Notes: a model not told the origin generated them from the sequence alone. A stretch of 64,000 bases of DNA from an uncultured Eubacteriales bacterium (GCA_902786855.1 CADAEH010000006.1:56512-120511), one strand, 5' to 3'; positions 41,299 through 50,951 are shown, counted from the first letter of the stretch. Numbers and translations are program-made.

Positions 41299-44181
41299 TT
41301 ACTTGATCTTTCCAAGTTCTCTCAGGATCTTCTCAGGTGTCATCGGCCAGCTTCTCATCCATACACCGCAGGCATCATGGATAGCGTTTCCGATGGCCGG
41401 AGCAGCTCCGTTACATGCGATCTCAGAGATCGACTTCGCTCCGAACGGTCCGTGTGCATCATCCACATCGATGAGTACAGCTTTGAAATCATCAGGCTGC
41501 TCGGATATCATCGGGACTCCGTAATCCGTCATTGTCGCATTGACGCAGCGTCCGTCTTTGTCGAGGATCATATCTTCATACAGCGTGTGACCGATCGACT
41601 TCAGTGAAGCACCGTACATCTGGCACAGAGCAGCTTCAGGGTTGATAGGTGTTCCTGCGTCCTGTACAGCATAGAACTTCTGCACCTTGACCTCACCGGT
41701 CCTGATGTTGACAGCTACCTGAGCGAAATGAGCTCCGTATGGTACTGACGAAGCAGCTGTTGTAAAGCTTCCAGGTGCGATCAGGTGTCCGCGTCCGGTC
41801 CCTGATGTCGCTGTATGTATTATCTCGTAGTACGACAGTACCTTGCCTGTTTTCTTGGAATGTACTTCTCCAGGCCATGCGAGCTCCATGTCATCCATTT
41901 CCTCGCCCAGCTGATATGCCGCCTCATCGAGGATCTTGTTCTTGAGGTTAGTTGCTGCAACAACAGCAGCATTTCCGCTGAAGAACGTACCTGAGGATGC
42001 ATAGGATCCGGTATCAAACGCACCTGAGTCAGTATCGCCTGACAGGACTGTTATCTTATCCATCGGGATGCAGAGTATATCGCTCGTTACCTTGGCGATG
42101 ATCGTATCGAGACCGGTACCGATATCCGCAGCACCGCTGGTCACGATGATGGATCCATCCATCTCGAGCTTGGTTATCGCATTCGCGTGGTCGAGTCCAG
42201 GAAGTCCGGAACCCTGCATGATCATCGCGAATCCTTTACCGATCTTCCAGTCAGGGTCTCCGCTTTCCTCATGCTTGCCCCACTCGATCATCTCACAGCC
42301 CTTTTCGACTGCCTCTCTGAGTCCGCACGATCCGACAGGTACGACGTTTCCTTCACGTCCTTCGCCGAGGCCCTTGAGGATCTCAAGCATGTATCCCTCT
42401 TCAACGTGGTTCTTGAGCACCATTTCCTTATAGTCGACGCCGAGCTTTTCTGCGAGCTCGCACATTGCCATCATGAGTCCGTATGTACCCTTAGGTGTGC
42501 CGTAGCCCTGATATGCTCCTGCCGGCGGGATGTTGGTGTAATAGATCGTCAGATCGTATTTCATGTTGTCGCACTTGAACAGCGGCAGTGTCTTGGAGCA
42601 GCTGTTCATCGGTACTGTCAGAGCGTGGTTTCCGTAAGGTCCGGTGTTAGCGTCTACCTTGAGGTAAATGCCTGTGATCGAACCGTCCTTTTTGCCGCCC
42701 ATCTTGACGTGGACACGCATCGGATGTCTGGTGGAATTGGCTATGAATTCCTCCTCACGCGTATTGTGATAAAGTACCGGTCTTCCGGTCGCGAATGTGG
42801 CATATGCTGTCAGGTCCTCTACGAGGATATCCTGCTTTGATCCGTAGCCGCCTCCGACTCTTGTCTTGATTATGTGGATCTTGTTCTCTGAAAGACCTGT
42901 TACCCAGCTGACAATACGACGTACATGGTATGGAACCTGTGTGCTCGCATAGATTATCAGTCTGCCGTTCTCAAGCTTAGAGAAGCATATATGTGTCTCG
43001 AGAGGTGTGTGCTGGATCTGGCTTGTCTGGTATGTAGCTTCTACAACAGCGTCTGCTTCAGCAAATGCTTTGTCTACATCTCCGATGAATCCATGGTTGG
43101 CTGCCGCAACATTGTGCAGGATGTCACCATGGAGAGGGAACTGGTATACTACTTTTCCTTCTCTCTCATCCCCGGACAGCTTCTTGTTGTATTCATCCAG
43201 ATCGTCAGGAGCGCCTGAGTTGTACTGGACCCTTCCGTTATGTACGAGAGGCGCGCCCTCTGCCATTGCCTCTTCGACTGTGAATACAGCATCCAGCGGC
43301 TCGTATTCGACCTCGATGAGATCTCTCGCTTTTATCGCATCTTCGAGGGTCTCTGCGACTATCGCTGCCACACGGTCACCCACGTGTCTGACCTTCTTGT
43401 TGATGAGCTTCCTGTCATGAGGTGATGGTTCAGGGTTTCCCTGACCGGCGGACATGTAGGTTGCATCCGGGCAGTTATATGCGGTGATGATCTTTACAAC
43501 GCCCGGAATAGCTTCTGCTTTGGATGTGTCGATCTTGTTTACATATGCGCTTGCATATGGTGAACGGAGTACGACCATATAGCATGTATCGTCATCGACA
43601 TAGTCTTCGACGAATGCTCTCTCTCCGGAGACAAGCTGCGGAGCGTCTATCTTAGGCAGGACCTTGCCGACTGCCTTGAGGTGCGGCCTGAATTCAGGCG
43701 CGATCTCTGTTTTATATTCGCCGCCCGCGAGCTTCTCTTTGATCAGCTCGGCAGCAAGATAGTAGTGTTCATATCCGGCGTCACGGATGAATATTCCGGA
43801 CAAAGCATCCTTTACGTCTTCTCTGGTAGGGTTCGGGTTGTTTTCAAACAGCCATGTCATCAGGAGTGCAGCTGCCGGAGCGTTATACGCGCTCTGAACG
43901 ACACCTGCATCGACCAGTGCCTGCTGGACGACTGTCAGGTTCATTGAATTGCCCAGACTGTCAGGAGTGCGTATCTCACAGCCCTCGACTTCTCCGGCAA
44001 GTATAAGGTTGGAAAAGACCGGAGTGCCGTCAAGGAGGACTGTATCGCTTCCACAGAACCCCTCAGCGTCATCGCTGTCTCTGACAGCGAAGTTGCCGTT
44101 CATCACGAGCATATCGCGAAGTCTTGTAAGAGGATCGATATCGAATGATCTCTTTTTACCGTTAATAGTACAGTTGATCAT
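41299..44181 (-). CDS. Xanthine dehydrogenase-like molybdopterin subunit with a degenerate 2Fe-2S domain
   Basis: 960 residues in the same layout as fused Fe-S/Mo hydroxylases, but the iron-sulfur part has decayed. Where the working domain has C-x4-C-x2-C...C, this one has only Cys43 (GFCGSDTV) and 'VFSN' at the fourth site. Where the helical domain has QCGFC and CRCTGY it has VQSAYN (95-100) and FIRDAGY (131-137). The fold markers (TVLLDG, ALSGI, AGYEHY) remain. The molybdopterin domain from about 170 looks active: VGGGYGSKQD, GAYQGYGTPKGTYGL, AADIGTGLDT, and the active-site Glu in GAKSISEIACNGAAPAI. It must use the separate 2Fe-2S subunit at 45015. It follows a FAD subunit by 2 nt. Confidence 0.92.
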   Translation of the reverse strand: MINCTINGKKRSFDIDPLTRLRDMLVMNGNFAVRDSDDAEGFCGSDTVLLDGTPVFSNLILAGEVEGCEIRTPDSLGNSMNLTVVQQALVDAGVVQSAYNAPAAALLMTWLFENNPNPTREDVKDALSGIFIRDAGYEHYYLAAELIKEKLAGGEYKTEIAPEFRPHLKAVGKVLPKIDAPQLVSGERAFVEDYVDDDTCYMVVLRSPYASAYVNKIDTSKAEAIPGVVKIITAYNCPDATYMSAGQGNPEPSPHDRKLINKKVRHVGDRVAAIVAETLEDAIKARDLIEVEYEPLDAVFTVEEAMAEGAPLVHNGRVQYNSGAPDDLDEYNKKLSGDEREGKVVYQFPLHGDILHNVAAANHGFIGDVDKAFAEADAVVEATYQTSQIQHTPLETHICFSKLENGRLIIYASTQVPYHVRRIVSWVTGLSENKIHIIKTRVGGGYGSKQDILVEDLTAYATFATGRPVLYHNTREEEFIANSTRHPMRVHVKMGGKKDGSITGIYLKVDANTGPYGNHALTVPMNSCSKTLPLFKCDNMKYDLTIYYTNIPPAGAYQGYGTPKGTYGLMMAMCELAEKLGVDYKEMVLKNHVEEGYMLEILKGLGEGREGNVVPVGSCGLREAVEKGCEMIEWGKHEESGDPDWKIGKGFAMIMQGSGLPGLDHANAITKLEMDGSIIVTSGAADIGTGLDTIIAKVTSDILCIPMDKITVLSGDTDSGAFDTGSYASSGTFFSGNAAVVAATNLKNKILDEAAYQLGEEMDDMELAWPGEVHSKKTGKVLSYYEIIHTATSGTGRGHLIAPGSFTTAASSVPYGAHFAQVAVNIRTGEVKVQKFYAVQDAGTPINPEAALCQMYGASLKSIGHTLYEDMILDKDGRCVNATMTDYGVPMISEQPDDFKAVLIDVDDAHGPFGAKSISEIACNGAAPAIGNAIHDACGVWMRSWPMTPEKILRELGKIK

Positions 44182-44183
44182 GA

Positions 44184-44990
44184 CTATACCTCCTTTCCTG
44201 CAAGCTTTCTGCAGAAGTCATATGCTGTGACCCCCAGCAGATAACGCTTGTAAGCTTCACTTCCGAACATGTCTTCTGATATCTTCAGACTGTCAGCGCC
44301 TTTGAAGAAAGCGATCGCTTCTTCCTCGCTGATATCAGGATTTTCCCTGACCATTTCTTCGAAACCTTTGAATCTGTAAATGCCGCAGTTCTTGATAGCT
44401 CCGGCCAGAGTGAACCCTTTCTCCAAGGCAGCTGCGCTCATCGTGAGAACAGCATGGCTCTGAGCTGTATTTGAATATCTCTTGGATACGACCTTGACAT
44501 TATCCGGAACGATCACTGCTGTGATCAGCATGTCCTTACCTGCTTCAGATGCTTCCTTATAGGAATTCACGCAGATATCATCCTGCTTTCCATCCGGTGT
44601 GAGCACTTCGACTCTTGCGCATACTGCGAAAAGTGTCGGCAGCAGATACGAGTCGCTTCTGAGTGCTGCGATATTTCCGCCTATGGTCGCCATATTGCGC
44701 TTGGTGCGTGACGCCATGAACAGTGCAGCTTCCTTCAGATAATCAGGAACGATCTCTGATTCGACGATCTGCTGGAATGTGCACATCGAGCCGATCTTTA
44801 TGCCTTTTTCGACTTTCTCTATCTGACCGAGACCGCTGCACTTCTTGAGCGAGATCAGAGTTTCGGCCTGTGCCGGGACTTCTGATCCAAGGCGGTTTAC
44901 CTCGGTCCCTCCTGCAATGAAAGCAGCCGAAGCTGTTTTGGAGCCTGCTGCCTCTGCAGGGCTTTTAGCCATTAACAGTTGAGTTGCCAT
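44184..44990 (-). CDS. FAD-binding subunit of a molybdenum hydroxylase (YgfM/XdhB-like)
   Basis: 268 residues of the CO dehydrogenase flavoprotein/XdhB family. FAD pyrophosphate motifs are AAFIAGGTEVNRLG and NMATIGGNIAALRSDSYLLP. It lacks the CTSADS-type stretch of the other FAD subunit and is slightly shorter, like E. coli YgfM. The stop lies 2 nt before the start of the degenerate Fe-S/Mo subunit, so the pair is translationally linked. It probably carries electrons from that subunit to NAD+ or another acceptor. Confidence 0.92.
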   Translation of the reverse strand: MATQLLMAKSPAEAAGSKTASAAFIAGGTEVNRLGSEVPAQAETLISLKKCSGLGQIEKVEKGIKIGSMCTFQQIVESEIVPDYLKEAALFMASRTKRNMATIGGNIAALRSDSYLLPTLFAVCARVEVLTPDGKQDDICVNSYKEASEAGKDMLITAVIVPDNVKVVSKRYSNTAQSHAVLTMSAAALEKGFTLAGAIKNCGIYRFKGFEEMVRENPDISEEEAIAFFKGADSLKISEDMFGSEAYKRYLLGVTAYDFCRKLAGKEV

Positions 44991-45014
44991 AATAAATCTC
45001 CTTTTCCCTACATC

Positions 45015-45566
45015 CTACTTGAACGGCATCGGTTCAGGATACTCAGTGATACCCTGTGAGTTGACTTTCTCTGCTTCTTCGAACTTACCCAGATGTCTGA
45101 GCATGGTCTTTTTGACAGCGCGGAAGATATTTTCATATCCCGTGCATCTGCAGAGATGTCCTGACAGTGCTTTTCTGAGTTCATCATCTGTATACTCTTT
45201 GCCTGAATTCACGATCTCCCAACTGGTCATGATGAATCCCGGAGTACAGAATCCGCACTGGATCGCACCCTCGTCAATGAAGGCCTGCTGGATATCTGAA
45301 AGCTCGCCGCCCGGACCGATCAGTCCTTCGAGCGTCCATATCTCTTTGCCCTCAGCCCAGACTGCAAGATATATACAAGAGTTGAAACCCTCACCGTCAA
45401 TGATAACTGTGCAGGCTCCGCACTCACCGACTTCGCAGCCCTTCTTGACTGAAGTCAGGCGGAAGTCGTTACGCAGCATATCAGTGAGTGAAGCACGGAC
45501 ATCCACGATCCGCTCTACCTTTTTGCCATTGATAGTGCAGTGGACTACTTTATATTGCTTATCCAT
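45015..45566 (-). CDS. xdhC: 2Fe-2S subunit of xanthine dehydrogenase
   Basis: 183 residues with both 2Fe-2S domains intact: Cys44, 49, 52 and 64 (GCEVGECGAC...SC), then QCGFCTPG and LCRCTGY. The protein is the stand-alone small subunit of a three-subunit Mo hydroxylase (XdhA-XdhB-XdhC order in enterobacterial naming). The start codon overlaps the stop of the FAD subunit at 45559 by 8 nt and has GGAGG. It lies between two Mo/FAD sets and could serve both, as one of the Mo subunits lacks working clusters. The symbol follows E. coli usage, not the XdhC insertion chaperone. Confidence 0.94.
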   Translation of the reverse strand: MDKQYKVVHCTINGKKVERIVDVRASLTDMLRNDFRLTSVKKGCEVGECGACTVIIDGEGFNSCIYLAVWAEGKEIWTLEGLIGPGGELSDIQQAFIDEGAIQCGFCTPGFIMTSWEIVNSGKEYTDDELRKALSGHLCRCTGYENIFRAVKKTMLRHLGKFEEAEKVNSQGITEYPEPMPFK

Positions 45567-46446
45567 TTACCACACCTCCTGCCAGACTAATAGACTCCCG
45601 AAGTGCCCTTTCAGCCATTACGACTGATATGTGCTTACGAAGCGCTTTCCCGGCACGCCAGCTGTCACGCGGATTGATATCTTCAAGTACTGTCTCCGCA
45701 AATTTCTTGATGTTTTCTTCTGTTATCTCTTTTCCGTTGAGGAATTCTTCGGCTGTATAAGCGCGGACAGGTATCGGTGCAGCGACTCCGTATCCTATAC
45801 GTACACGCTCGAACGTCTTTTTGTCTTCGCTCAGCCTTACATTTACTGAGCATCCGGTAGTAGCAATGTCGAGAGCGTTTCTCATAGAGTACTTTATATA
45901 ATGACCGAAACATCTGTCATAGGACTCTTTCGGTATGAGAATGGCTGTCTGGAGTTCTCCCGGTTTAAGGTCTACTACTTTTGCCTTGATGTACCAGTCT
46001 TTGATCGGCACGCGTCTGACTCCCTCAGGCCCTGTGACTTCCATCACAGCCTCCCACGCCATCAGGGTGGATGCCGAGTCCGCTGACGTGACTCCGTTGC
46101 AGGTGTTGCCGCCGATCGTACCTATGGCTCTTATCTGCGGGCCTCCTACCATGTCAACGGCTTCGCCCAGTACATTGATGTATTTCTGAATGATCGGATC
46201 ATTCGTGATATGAGAGAAGCTGGTCAGAGAGCCTATGCGTATGTTTTCTTCATCGTCTATAGACACTCCCCTAAGCTCATCGAGCATGTAGATGCTGACC
46301 AGCTCGACTCCGGCTCTGCGGCCTTCACGTACCTGGACGAGCACATCGGATCCGCCTGCGAGGATCTGTGCTTCAGGATGCTCCTGCAGCAGCTGGACCG
46401 CATGCTGAACGCTTTCAGCTTCGTAAAGTGCTTTTATATCATACAT
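45559..46446 (-). CDS. xdhB: FAD-binding subunit of xanthine dehydrogenase
   Basis: 295 residues. FAD motifs AQILAGGSDVLVQVREG and AIGTIGGNTCNGVTSADSASTLMAWEA are typical of XdhB/CoxM. The middle holds ISHITND and the C-terminal CO dehydrogenase flavoprotein-type domain (NVRLSEDKKTFERVRIGYGVAAPIPVRA). GAAAGGAG precedes the ATG, 16 nt after the Mo subunit. It is the middle subunit of an xdhA-xdhB-xdhC unit. Confidence 0.94.
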   Translation of the reverse strand: MYDIKALYEAESVQHAVQLLQEHPEAQILAGGSDVLVQVREGRRAGVELVSIYMLDELRGVSIDDEENIRIGSLTSFSHITNDPIIQKYINVLGEAVDMVGGPQIRAIGTIGGNTCNGVTSADSASTLMAWEAVMEVTGPEGVRRVPIKDWYIKAKVVDLKPGELQTAILIPKESYDRCFGHYIKYSMRNALDIATTGCSVNVRLSEDKKTFERVRIGYGVAAPIPVRAYTAEEFLNGKEITEENIKKFAETVLEDINPRDSWRAGKALRKHISVVMAERALRESISLAGGVVNG

Positions 46447-46462
46447 ATTGACTGCTCTCCTT

Positions 46463-48790
46463 TCACTTGTTCTCTTCTGCCCAAGGGTCGTTTATGAGCC
46501 CTGCATCCGTGAATTCACGGAAGAGAGTGTGCGGCGACAGAGGGAGCTCGTTGATGTAAAGTCCGGTCGCCTGTCCAATAGCATTTCTGATCGCAGGTGC
46601 TACCGGGCATGCCGGCGGTTCGCCGAGTCCCTTTGTTCCGTAAGCACTGGTAGGTTCGTAGTTCTCTACGAAATCTGCAACCAGTCTCGGGTGATCCATG
46701 AATGAAGACATCTTGTAGTCAAGCAGGTTGTTGTTGAGAGGTCTTCCTGTCTTCTCGTCCCAGAGGAGTTTTTCCGACAAAGCGTATCCGATGCCCATGC
46801 TCTGTCCTCCGTGGACCTGTCCTGATGCGAGGATAGGATTGATGACCTGCCCGCAGTCATGGACGTTGACGATATTGAGAAGTCTTACCCTGCACATCGG
46901 TATGTCGACTTCGACCTCTGCGAAGCAGCAGCCGAATGAGTAAGCGTTTGATTTTATCTGATATGTTGACTCAGCGGTCAGATGCTGCGAACCGTCAGTT
47001 GTGTACAGTTTTGCAAGCGCCAGCTCGCCGATGGTCATGAGTTCACGTCCGTCCGTGGTCCTTACGATGATGCCGTCGACCAGGTCGAGGTTATAGACAG
47101 GCATGCGGGTGAACTGATGAGCTGCTTCGAGGACTTTTTCCTTGAGCAGAAGTGCTGTCTGCCTGATCGAGAATCCCAGTGTGTATGTACCGCGGGAAGC
47201 GTAAACGCCTGTGCCGAACGGTGTGACATCGGTATCCTGGCATGAGACCGGATGTACCATGTCAAACGGGATCCCGAGCGTATCAGCGATCATCTGTGCT
47301 GCAGCGGTATCAGCTCCCTGACCGATCTCAGTTTCACCGAGCTGGAACTGTACGGAACCGTCCTGGTTCATTACTATACGGCAGGATGAGGTCTCAAGTG
47401 CTATAGGATATACTGCAGTGTTGTACCAGAATGTCGAGACAGCTATACCTCTTCTGATATCGCCGGTCTGATTTGCATATTTCCTGACCTTGTCATAGTA
47501 TCCGATTATCTCGGCTCCCTTGTCGAAGCACTGATTGAATGTATCGGAATACAGCTCATTCTTAGAAAATGCGTGATAATATCCGACAGGCATGAGGTTT
47601 TTGCGCCTGAATTCGAGCGGATCCATTTTCATGGCTCTTGCGCAGTCCTCAGCATGGCACTCGAAAGCGTAACTTGCCTGAGGCATGCCGTATCCTCTCA
47701 TAGCGCCTGCTACGGAACGGTTAGTGTATACTGTCCAGGTCTCTCCGTCGATGTTGTCGCACGGATAGAGCTGCGGGAAAGCATTGAGTCCCTTAGCTGC
47801 AATAGCATGACCATGTGAACTGTAAGCACCGTTGTTGCACCATGCCTTGAATGTCCTTGCGGCAAAGCTTCCGTCAGGACGCATCCATGATGTGATGTGA
47901 TACCTGATCGCGTGTCTTATACGGTTGCAGATGAATGTCTCTTCACGAGGAACATCAAGCTTGACAAGACGTCCTCCGAGCTGAATGCTTATCCATGCTG
48001 TAAGAGGTTCATAGAGAACATCCTGCTTGTTACCGAATCCGCCTCCGACGTATGGCTTGATGACTCTGAACTTGCCCCAGTCCATGCCGGTCGCCTGCCC
48101 GATAACTCGCCTTACTATGTGCGGGATCTGAGTAGATGAGACCACGACAGTCCTGTCTCCCTCGCCATACGCATAGCAGATGAAATTCTCGATGTGGCAG
48201 TGCTGTACAGGCTGGGTCTCATACCAGCCTTCTACCTTGGTGAGCCCCGGTTCCTTGATTGCTTCTTCTACGCTTCCCATATGGATCTCGGTATGAGCGA
48301 GAACATTGTTAGGATAATTCTCGTGCAGAAGAGGTGCGCCTTCTTCCATTGCTTCCTGTGCATCGAGCACAAATGGCAGTTCCTCATACTCTACGCTTTT
48401 TTCAAGTATGCGGAGCGCCTGGGAAGCTGCGACTTCATCCTCAGCTACTACAGCTCCGATATCGTCGCCGTAGAAAAGAGGCCTGTCTGTCATTATAAGG
48501 CGGTCGCAGATATCCTGATGATGAGGATCCGTCGACCACGGGTGACCTGCTGTCGGAAAATAGTGCTTTTCTTTCAGGTCAAAGCAGGTGAAAACACGGA
48601 CCACGCCCGGTACTTTCTCTGCTTCTGCGGTATCTATCTTTTTGACGATACCGTTAGCCACTGTTGAATGCAGCACCCTGATCACAAGAGCGCCTTTATC
48701 ACACATGTCATCTGTGTATTTTATGCGCCCCATGGCCTTGTCGTGTGCATCGTGTCTGGTGACTGCCTGTCCGATGTATTTTTTGGACAT
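46463..48790 (-). CDS. xdhA: Molybdopterin-binding subunit of xanthine dehydrogenase
   Basis: 775 residues, a stand-alone Mo subunit. It starts SKKYIGQAVTRHDAHDKAMGRIKYTDD, the usual hammerhead domain opening. Cofactor and substrate loops are YVGGGFGNKQD, AGAMRGYGMPQASYAFE, LGETEIGQGADTAAAQM and the active-site Glu in GTKGLGEPPACPVAPAI. The start at 48790 is preferred to an ATG two codons upstream because it places AAGGAGGG at a normal distance. It heads the xdhABC unit and follows a MerR-type regulator by about 100 AT-rich bases, the likely promoter region. Substrate is inferred as hypoxanthine or xanthine from the deaminases and nucleoside transporter upstream. Confidence 0.95.
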   Translation of the reverse strand: MSKKYIGQAVTRHDAHDKAMGRIKYTDDMCDKGALVIRVLHSTVANGIVKKIDTAEAEKVPGVVRVFTCFDLKEKHYFPTAGHPWSTDPHHQDICDRLIMTDRPLFYGDDIGAVVAEDEVAASQALRILEKSVEYEELPFVLDAQEAMEEGAPLLHENYPNNVLAHTEIHMGSVEEAIKEPGLTKVEGWYETQPVQHCHIENFICYAYGEGDRTVVVSSTQIPHIVRRVIGQATGMDWGKFRVIKPYVGGGFGNKQDVLYEPLTAWISIQLGGRLVKLDVPREETFICNRIRHAIRYHITSWMRPDGSFAARTFKAWCNNGAYSSHGHAIAAKGLNAFPQLYPCDNIDGETWTVYTNRSVAGAMRGYGMPQASYAFECHAEDCARAMKMDPLEFRRKNLMPVGYYHAFSKNELYSDTFNQCFDKGAEIIGYYDKVRKYANQTGDIRRGIAVSTFWYNTAVYPIALETSSCRIVMNQDGSVQFQLGETEIGQGADTAAAQMIADTLGIPFDMVHPVSCQDTDVTPFGTGVYASRGTYTLGFSIRQTALLLKEKVLEAAHQFTRMPVYNLDLVDGIIVRTTDGRELMTIGELALAKLYTTDGSQHLTAESTYQIKSNAYSFGCCFAEVEVDIPMCRVRLLNIVNVHDCGQVINPILASGQVHGGQSMGIGYALSEKLLWDEKTGRPLNNNLLDYKMSSFMDHPRLVADFVENYEPTSAYGTKGLGEPPACPVAPAIRNAIGQATGLYINELPLSPHTLFREFTDAGLINDPWAEENK

Positions 48791-48889
48791 GCTCATCCCT
48801 CCTTATTGCTAAAAGTTACTATGATATGAAATGTGCTTTATATGGAATAATTTATTATCTATTTAATATACTCATGTATTGCAGCGCGA

Positions 48890-49663
48890 TCAGTGATAGA
48901 TCTTCATCATCACTTTAGTTACAAAACTGTCTCTGTTTTCCTCGACAAGCTGATCGATTATATTGACCGTAAGCGCTTCATCACCTATGGTGTCATGCTC
49001 ATCGAGTAGACCGCCGGCAGCCTGTCTCATCTTTTCAAAAGTATCATATATACTCTCGTATGATCCATGGTGGAATCCCACCAGATAGTCCGCAGGCGGG
49101 ATCACGCGTACCTTGTCCTGGTATTCGCCGGCATCTTCAGGAGGGATCTTTACAGCGAATTTCGCTTCTCCTCCTGAGTAAAGCACGAGAGTCGGATACA
49201 TGTAGAACAGTTCGTCTGCAAATACTGTCTCAAGGCCTCCTGCCTCGATGTAGTGGATATCTCCCTCTGAGTAGACAAATATCTGATCCGCATCAGCATA
49301 TGCCAGCTCGCTTTTTATCAGGGCAAATCTGTCTTTGCAGACAGATTCCATCCGGAGCATCTTTTCGTACTTTTTTCTCGCATTCTCAAATCTTTCTTTG
49401 AGAAATTCTTCTGTCTTGTCAGGGTTTCGTCCATGCATGAATTCCCCTATCTCATCCAGAGAGCAGTCAAGATCCCGGAGGAACCTTATCATGCCGAGTG
49501 AATAGATCTGGTCATACCTGTAGGTCCGCCATTTGTTCTCGGGGTTTCTGATATCCGGAACGAGCAGGCCTTCCTTGTCATAGTGGCGAAGGAGCTGGAC
49601 GTTGACATCAAAGACTCTGGCAAGCTCGCCTATCTTCCATGTCCTGTCATAATAACTCTTCAT
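48890..49663 (-). CDS. MerR-family regulator with effector-binding domain
   Basis: 257 residues. A MerR winged helix (WKIGELARVFDVNVQLLRHYDKEGLL, residues 9-34, then WRTYRYDQIYSLGMIRFLRDLDCSLDEI) is followed by a dimer helix (about 80-120) and a C-terminal GyrI/BmrR-type domain (VYSEGDIHYIEAGGLE...DYLVGFHHGSYESIYDTFEKM), which in relatives binds small aromatic or cationic molecules. It sits between the deaminase genes and xdhABC. I infer a purine- or intermediate-sensing activator of the island. MerR proteins act on promoters with long spacers; I could not fix such a promoter in the AT-rich 48797-48889 gap. Confidence 0.88.
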   Translation of the reverse strand: MKSYYDRTWKIGELARVFDVNVQLLRHYDKEGLLVPDIRNPENKWRTYRYDQIYSLGMIRFLRDLDCSLDEIGEFMHGRNPDKTEEFLKERFENARKKYEKMLRMESVCKDRFALIKSELAYADADQIFVYSEGDIHYIEAGGLETVFADELFYMYPTLVLYSGGEAKFAVKIPPEDAGEYQDKVRVIPPADYLVGFHHGSYESIYDTFEKMRQAAGGLLDEHDTIGDEALTVNIIDQLVEENRDSFVTKVMMKIYH

Positions 49664-49703
49664 CTTAACGTATCACCTTCTATTAATAGTCTGGATTCGT
49701 ATC

Positions 49704-49730
49704 TGAGCAGGACCTGCCCGGGTCTGCTCA
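49704..49730. repeat. Bulged hairpin upstream of the MerR-type gene
   Basis: TGAGCAG (49704-49710) pairs with CTGCTCA (49724-49730), and an inner ACC pairs with GGT after a one-base bulge on each side. It lies in the 106-bp gap between the M20 gene and the regulator. There is no T-tract; it may be an mRNA structure or a regulator site. Confidence 0.4.
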
Positions 49731-49769
49731 TAGCAAAAGCGTTATTTTTATTCCGATTATATTCTACTT

Positions 49770-50915
49770 TTATTCTACGACTGCAGATGCAGCGAGAAGC
49801 GGAACTGCAGTCTCCATATACCGGGTGTCCATTCGGAATGCCGGATCATGCCATGGCGCATTTTCTGTGCCCGGTATTCCGCTGCCTGCCCAGTAGAAAA
49901 ACGATGGTATTTCTGTCCCCCATACGGCAAAGTCTTCAGATGCCAGTGTCGGTGCACTGTCAGTTATATGATCTCTCCCTACGGCAGATTCCGCCGCCCT
50001 GAGCGCCAGCCTGTACATATCTTCCCCGTTGTTGACAGCAGGGACCATCGGAGTGATCTCAACGCTGCACTTACATTCGTATGCAGCTGCTATATCTTCT
50101 GAAAGTGTCCTGAGTCTTTCCTCCATACGGAGATGTGTATCATGGTCGAAAGACCTGATATAGCCTGTCAGCACTGCTGTCTCGGGAGCAGAGCTTTCCG
50201 ACATACCTGCCGTCACGCTGTTAAATGTGCAGATAGCCGGCTGGAATGGATCGACATTTCTGCTGACTATGGTCTGTACACTGCTTATCACTGAAGCGGC
50301 TGCGACAATAGGATCTACGCACTTATGCGGAAGTGCACCATGCCCGGGCTTTCCGGTCAGCGTGATCCTGAACACGCTCTTTTCAGACATCAGCGGCCCC
50401 TTGTGTACCACCACATATCCGCAGTCGATTTCCGGCCTGTTATGTATGCCGAAGATCCGCATCGGACGCTGAGGGACCTTGTCAAGGATGCCATGGTCAA
50501 GCATCGCTCTCGTACCATGAGTGCCCTCCTCCGCCGGCTGGAATATGAAAAGCACGTTGAAGGGGAGCGTCTCTCCTGACGAGCTGAGACAGTGCACTGC
50601 TCCGAGCATCGTTGCTGCATGTGCGTCATGACCGCAGAGATGCTTCATCCCCTGCTCAGTCGGAACAGCGTCTATGTCTGCTCTCAGCGCTACGGTTTTA
50701 TCCGAACCTGCGTCCAGGAAGCACACAAGTCCGGTGTCCATTCCTATGTCTATGATATCCACAGGATATCCTTTACAGACTTTCCTTATATATGCAGTTG
50801 AGGCTTTCTCTTCGAATGCTTTTTCAGGTATCGTATGCAGATACTGCCAATGCTCTTCTGCGAGTCTTACCGCCTCTCTCATGAGGGATGAATCGAATAA
50901 TGAATTGTCAAACAT
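49770..50915 (-). CDS. M20 family amidohydrolase (amino acid or hippurate deacylase-like)
   Basis: 381 residues of the M20D group. Ligands are in LCGHDAHAATMLG (residues near 93, Cys-Gly-His-Asp-Ala-His), FIFQPAEEGTHG (Glu-Glu), the dimer domain GKPGHGALPH, and the last His in APWHDPAFRMD. The Cys-x-His-x-x-His form is typical of carboxypeptidase/N-acyl amino acid amidohydrolases. The N-terminus lacks a clear ribosome site; the ATG at 50915 follows the guanine deaminase gene by 36 nt. In this setting it might hydrolyse a ureido or formimino product of ring opening, but an ordinary amino acid deacylase cannot be ruled out. Confidence 0.85.
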   Translation of the reverse strand: MFDNSLFDSSLMREAVRLAEEHWQYLHTIPEKAFEEKASTAYIRKVCKGYPVDIIDIGMDTGLVCFLDAGSDKTVALRADIDAVPTEQGMKHLCGHDAHAATMLGAVHCLSSSGETLPFNVLFIFQPAEEGTHGTRAMLDHGILDKVPQRPMRIFGIHNRPEIDCGYVVVHKGPLMSEKSVFRITLTGKPGHGALPHKCVDPIVAAASVISSVQTIVSRNVDPFQPAICTFNSVTAGMSESSAPETAVLTGYIRSFDHDTHLRMEERLRTLSEDIAAAYECKCSVEITPMVPAVNNGEDMYRLALRAAESAVGRDHITDSAPTLASEDFAVWGTEIPSFFYWAGSGIPGTENAPWHDPAFRMDTRYMETAVPLLAASAVVE

Positions 50916-50951
50916 TTTTCTAATACTGTAGCTTGCTTTTTTAATGCAGAA

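Noticed and set aside
32423-48790. In-frame UGA selenocysteine codons in the Mo hydroxylases
   Set aside because: All these frames are open without UGA. The selenium in this class is a labile cofactor atom, not selenocysteine, so none is expected.
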